Assembly (NCBI GenBank): GCA_002319885.1
Contig: DCFT01000078.1
Location: forward strand, 1 to 15,678
DNA from: Bacteroidales bacterium UBA1797
Lineage (GTDB): Bacteria; Bacteroidota; Bacteroidia; Bacteroidales; VadinHA17
Direction: 5' to 3'
Length of the DNA: 15,678 nucleotides
Program-made: the position numbers and the translations under genes
Shown here: one piece after another, positions 14,258 through 15,678 of the stretch
Layout of the letters: each line of letters starts with the position of its first letter
Position numbering within the stretch: position 1 is the first letter of the stretch
The notes under the pieces: generated by a model
Database searches by the model: none
Told to the model about the DNA's origin: nothing
The model's input: only the letters and a program-made list of their open reading frames with translations

Positions 14258-15504
14258 TACAATATTTAGTAGACAACTCCAAAAATCTAAAAGAGATTTT
14301 CACCAATCTTAAAATACCTGCTCCTAGTTTAATAATTTCATCTCCCCCATATTTTGATATTTTAAATTATGAAGATAATAAAGACCAAATCGGGTATGGA
14401 CAGAATATATATCAAGATTATTTAAATGATATTGTGTCAATATTTCAAAACTGCTATGAAATCTCGTCAGAAAATTCAACATTTTGGTTAATCATCGATA
14501 CTTATAGACGAGATGGTGAAACTAGAACGCTTCCATTTGATATTAATTCTGAATTTAAAAGAAAATACCATACTAATAGTTGGAAGCTTAAGGAAGTAAT
14601 TATTTGGGATAAAGAAAAAAACCTTCCATGGAATGGCACAGGAAAATTTAAGAATCAATTTGAATATATTTTATTTTTTTCTAAGAGTGAAGATTTCGTA
14701 TTTAATATTGATTCTGTTAGAGAAATTGATGATCTTAAAAAATGGTGGAAAACGTATCCAGAAAGATACAATCCAGATGGTAAAGCACCTTCAAACATTT
14801 GGCAGTTTACAAACCCATTGAGAGGGTGGGGCAATGGCAAACAAAATCATTTATGTCCATTCCCATTCCCTCTAGTTGAAAAAATTATTTCTATCGCAAC
14901 TAATCCAGGTGACTTAGTCTTAGATCCATTTGCTGGTTCAGGATCTGTCCTTGCTATTTCTGAATTAATGGATCGAAATGCTATTGGGATAGATATTAAT
15001 GCAAAATATTACTCTTTATTTAAGAATGAAGTTCAACACGGAGCTAAAGAATATTGGGAAAAAAGAACCAAAGAAATAAATCAAAACCGGCAAAATATTC
15101 TTCAGTTTAAAAAAACGAATCTGAAATTGCGTAAACTAAAATCGATAAGCAACATTTGTTCTCATCTTAACACAATTAACGATAGTGAGTTTATTTATCT
15201 AGCGATCGATAACCTAAATTCAAAAACAATTAATCTCTTGGTAGTATCCAATCGGATTGTTGATTTAACGATTGAAAATGAAAAAATATCGGATCTTTTA
15301 AGACAAACTAAGGTAAAAGTCGATGTTAATATTATCAACGAAAAAACTGCAAAATCAGAGTTTAAGGGGATTACCTTATATAAATATAAATATGATAGAT
15401 TTTATTCTTATACGACAACGACACGAATAAAGAACATTGTAACAAGAAAGGCATCCGATTGCTTTACATATTTCTACACAGATATTTCAGTAAAGATAGA
15501 ATAA
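14254..15504 (+). CDS. Beta-class DNA amino-methyltransferase (N4-cytosine or N6-adenine)
   Basis: This 416-aa protein has catalytic motif IV, SSPPYFD (29-35), before the SAM-binding motif I, DPFAGSGSV (224-232). That order defines beta-class amino-methyltransferases. Supporting motifs are EYILFFSKS (137-145), HLCPFPFPLVEKII (199-212, upstream of motif I as expected for motif X) and GIDINAKY (245-252, motif II). Ser-Pro-Pro-Tyr is more usual in N4-cytosine enzymes, but N6-adenine enzymes with it exist, so the base is open. The central region 150-200 may hold target recognition. After about residue 270 there is a charged, then strand-rich extension of roughly 145 residues that I do not recognise and that typical enzymes of 280-330 aa lack. 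The gene starts inside the ATGA overlap with its neighbour. It probably marks host DNA as self for the system encoded upstream. Confidence 0.85.
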   Translation: MIQYLVDNSKNLKEIFTNLKIPAPSLIISSPPYFDILNYEDNKDQIGYGQNIYQDYLNDIVSIFQNCYEISSENSTFWLIIDTYRRDGETRTLPFDINSEFKRKYHTNSWKLKEVIIWDKEKNLPWNGTGKFKNQFEYILFFSKSEDFVFNIDSVREIDDLKKWWKTYPERYNPDGKAPSNIWQFTNPLRGWGNGKQNHLCPFPFPLVEKIISIATNPGDLVLDPFAGSGSVLAISELMDRNAIGIDINAKYYSLFKNEVQHGAKEYWEKRTKEINQNRQNILQFKKTNLKLRKLKSISNICSHLNTINDSEFIYLAIDNLNSKTINLLVVSNRIVDLTIENEKISDLLRQTKVKVDVNIINEKTAKSEFKGITLYKYKYDRFYSYTTTTRIKNIVTRKASDCFTYFYTDISVKIE

Positions 15505-15543
15505 GACTATCAACTTTTTAACTTCAATTTATTTAGTGTTCAT

Positions 15544-15613
15544 TCTTTGCAAGCACATTTAAAAGCCACACCTGCCAACGCGACACCTAAGCTTTTAAAA
15601 GAGCTTGCAAAGA
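15544..15613. repeat. attC-like imperfect palindrome, right of the cassette
   Basis: The outer arms CTTTGCAAGC (15545-15554) and GCTTGCAAAG (15603-15612) pair perfectly, plus T15544 with A15613. An ACA/AGA mismatch follows (15555-15557 and 15600-15602). The inner stem is TTTAAAAGC (15558-15566) with GCTTTTAAA (15591-15599), closing a 24-nt loop (15567-15590). Orientation, internal mismatch and loop length equal those of the palindrome at 10747-10826, while the stem sequences differ. It begins 39 nt after the methyltransferase stop. No T tract follows, so a terminator role is less likely. Outside it, TAGTGTT (15534-15540) can pair with AACACTA (15667-15673). Confidence 0.7.
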
Positions 15614-15666
15614 GAAAAGTTCCAGCAACCAAGACTAAAATCTGGGTCCATCATGACAATTTAATA

Positions 15667-15678
15667 AACACTAGCTAT
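15667..15678. repeat. Possible cassette-boundary motif, repeated left of the cassette
   Basis: AACACTAGCTAT ends the window. Its reverse complement matches ATAGCTAATGTG at 10683-10694 at 10 of 12 positions, giving an inverted pair around the cassette. Its last ten bases also match CACTAGCTGT at 10581-10590 in direct orientation at 9 of 10. Short matches in AT-rich DNA can arise by chance, and the motif may continue past the window. Confidence 0.35.

Noticed and set aside
15544..15613. Right palindrome as a simple transcription terminator of the methyltransferase operon
   Set aside because: It has no T tract after the stem, a large 24-nt loop, and a twin of the same plan upstream of the cassette, where no gene needs terminating.
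1..15678. CRISPR arrays, tRNA or rRNA genes, and riboswitches
   Set aside because: I saw no regularly spaced repeats with unique spacers, no cloverleaf-like segments and no conserved rRNA or riboswitch stretches by eye.

Overview
The window looks like chromosomal DNA of a Bacteroidota (Bacteroidetes) bacterium. The signs are an FISUMP-domain lipoprotein, a DUF4251 protein, a DUF5686 protein with a carboxypeptidase-like N-terminal domain, a plug/barrel outer-membrane receptor of the Bacteroidota type, A-rich leaders in place of strong Shine-Dalgarno sites, and promoter-like TAnnTTTG boxes. I cannot name a genus.

Left part (1-8591): this reads as ordinary chromosome. In order it carries the 3' part of a FISUMP lipoprotein gene, a DgkA-type lipid kinase, a secreted DUF4251 protein, a small IS200-like (RAYT-type) Y1 transposase on the minus strand, a membrane-anchored tetraheme cytochrome c, a DUF5686 outer-membrane protein and a TonB-receptor-like outer-membrane protein. 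The transposase gene sits between two composite repeats that are colinear inverted copies of each other. Each has a small hairpin, an identical 22-bp GC-rich palindrome, a spacer of 21-22 nt and a second small hairpin.

Middle (8592-10897): a 517-aa tyrosine recombinase with an intact R-K-H-R-H-Y catalytic set and what looks like a duplicated N-terminal DNA-binding module. It is followed by a terminator-like hairpin and about 400 bases of non-coding DNA full of inverted repeats.

Right part (10898-15504): an AT-rich accessory cassette with a HEPN-like protein and then a tightly overlapped three-gene operon. The operon encodes a GHKL (MORC/MutL/Hsp90-type) ATPase, an unrecognised protein with a SAM-methyltransferase-like Rossmann core, and a beta-class DNA amino-methyltransferase. 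The gene content resembles a restriction-modification or anti-phage system with no recognisable nuclease or helicase, except for the possible HEPN ribonuclease.

The most striking non-coding signal is that this cassette lies between two large imperfect palindromes, at 10747-10826 and 15544-15613. They differ in stem sequence but share one plan: outer stem, ACA/AGA 3x3 internal loop, inner stem, and a terminal loop of exactly 24 nt. Both have the same orientation. This resembles the folded attC sites of integrons, and the recombinase gene lies directly upstream. The recombinase is not IntI by sequence. The working hypothesis is an integron-like platform that has captured a GHKL-ATPase/methyltransferase defence cassette. 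The palindromes and proteins are seen directly; their functional link is inference.
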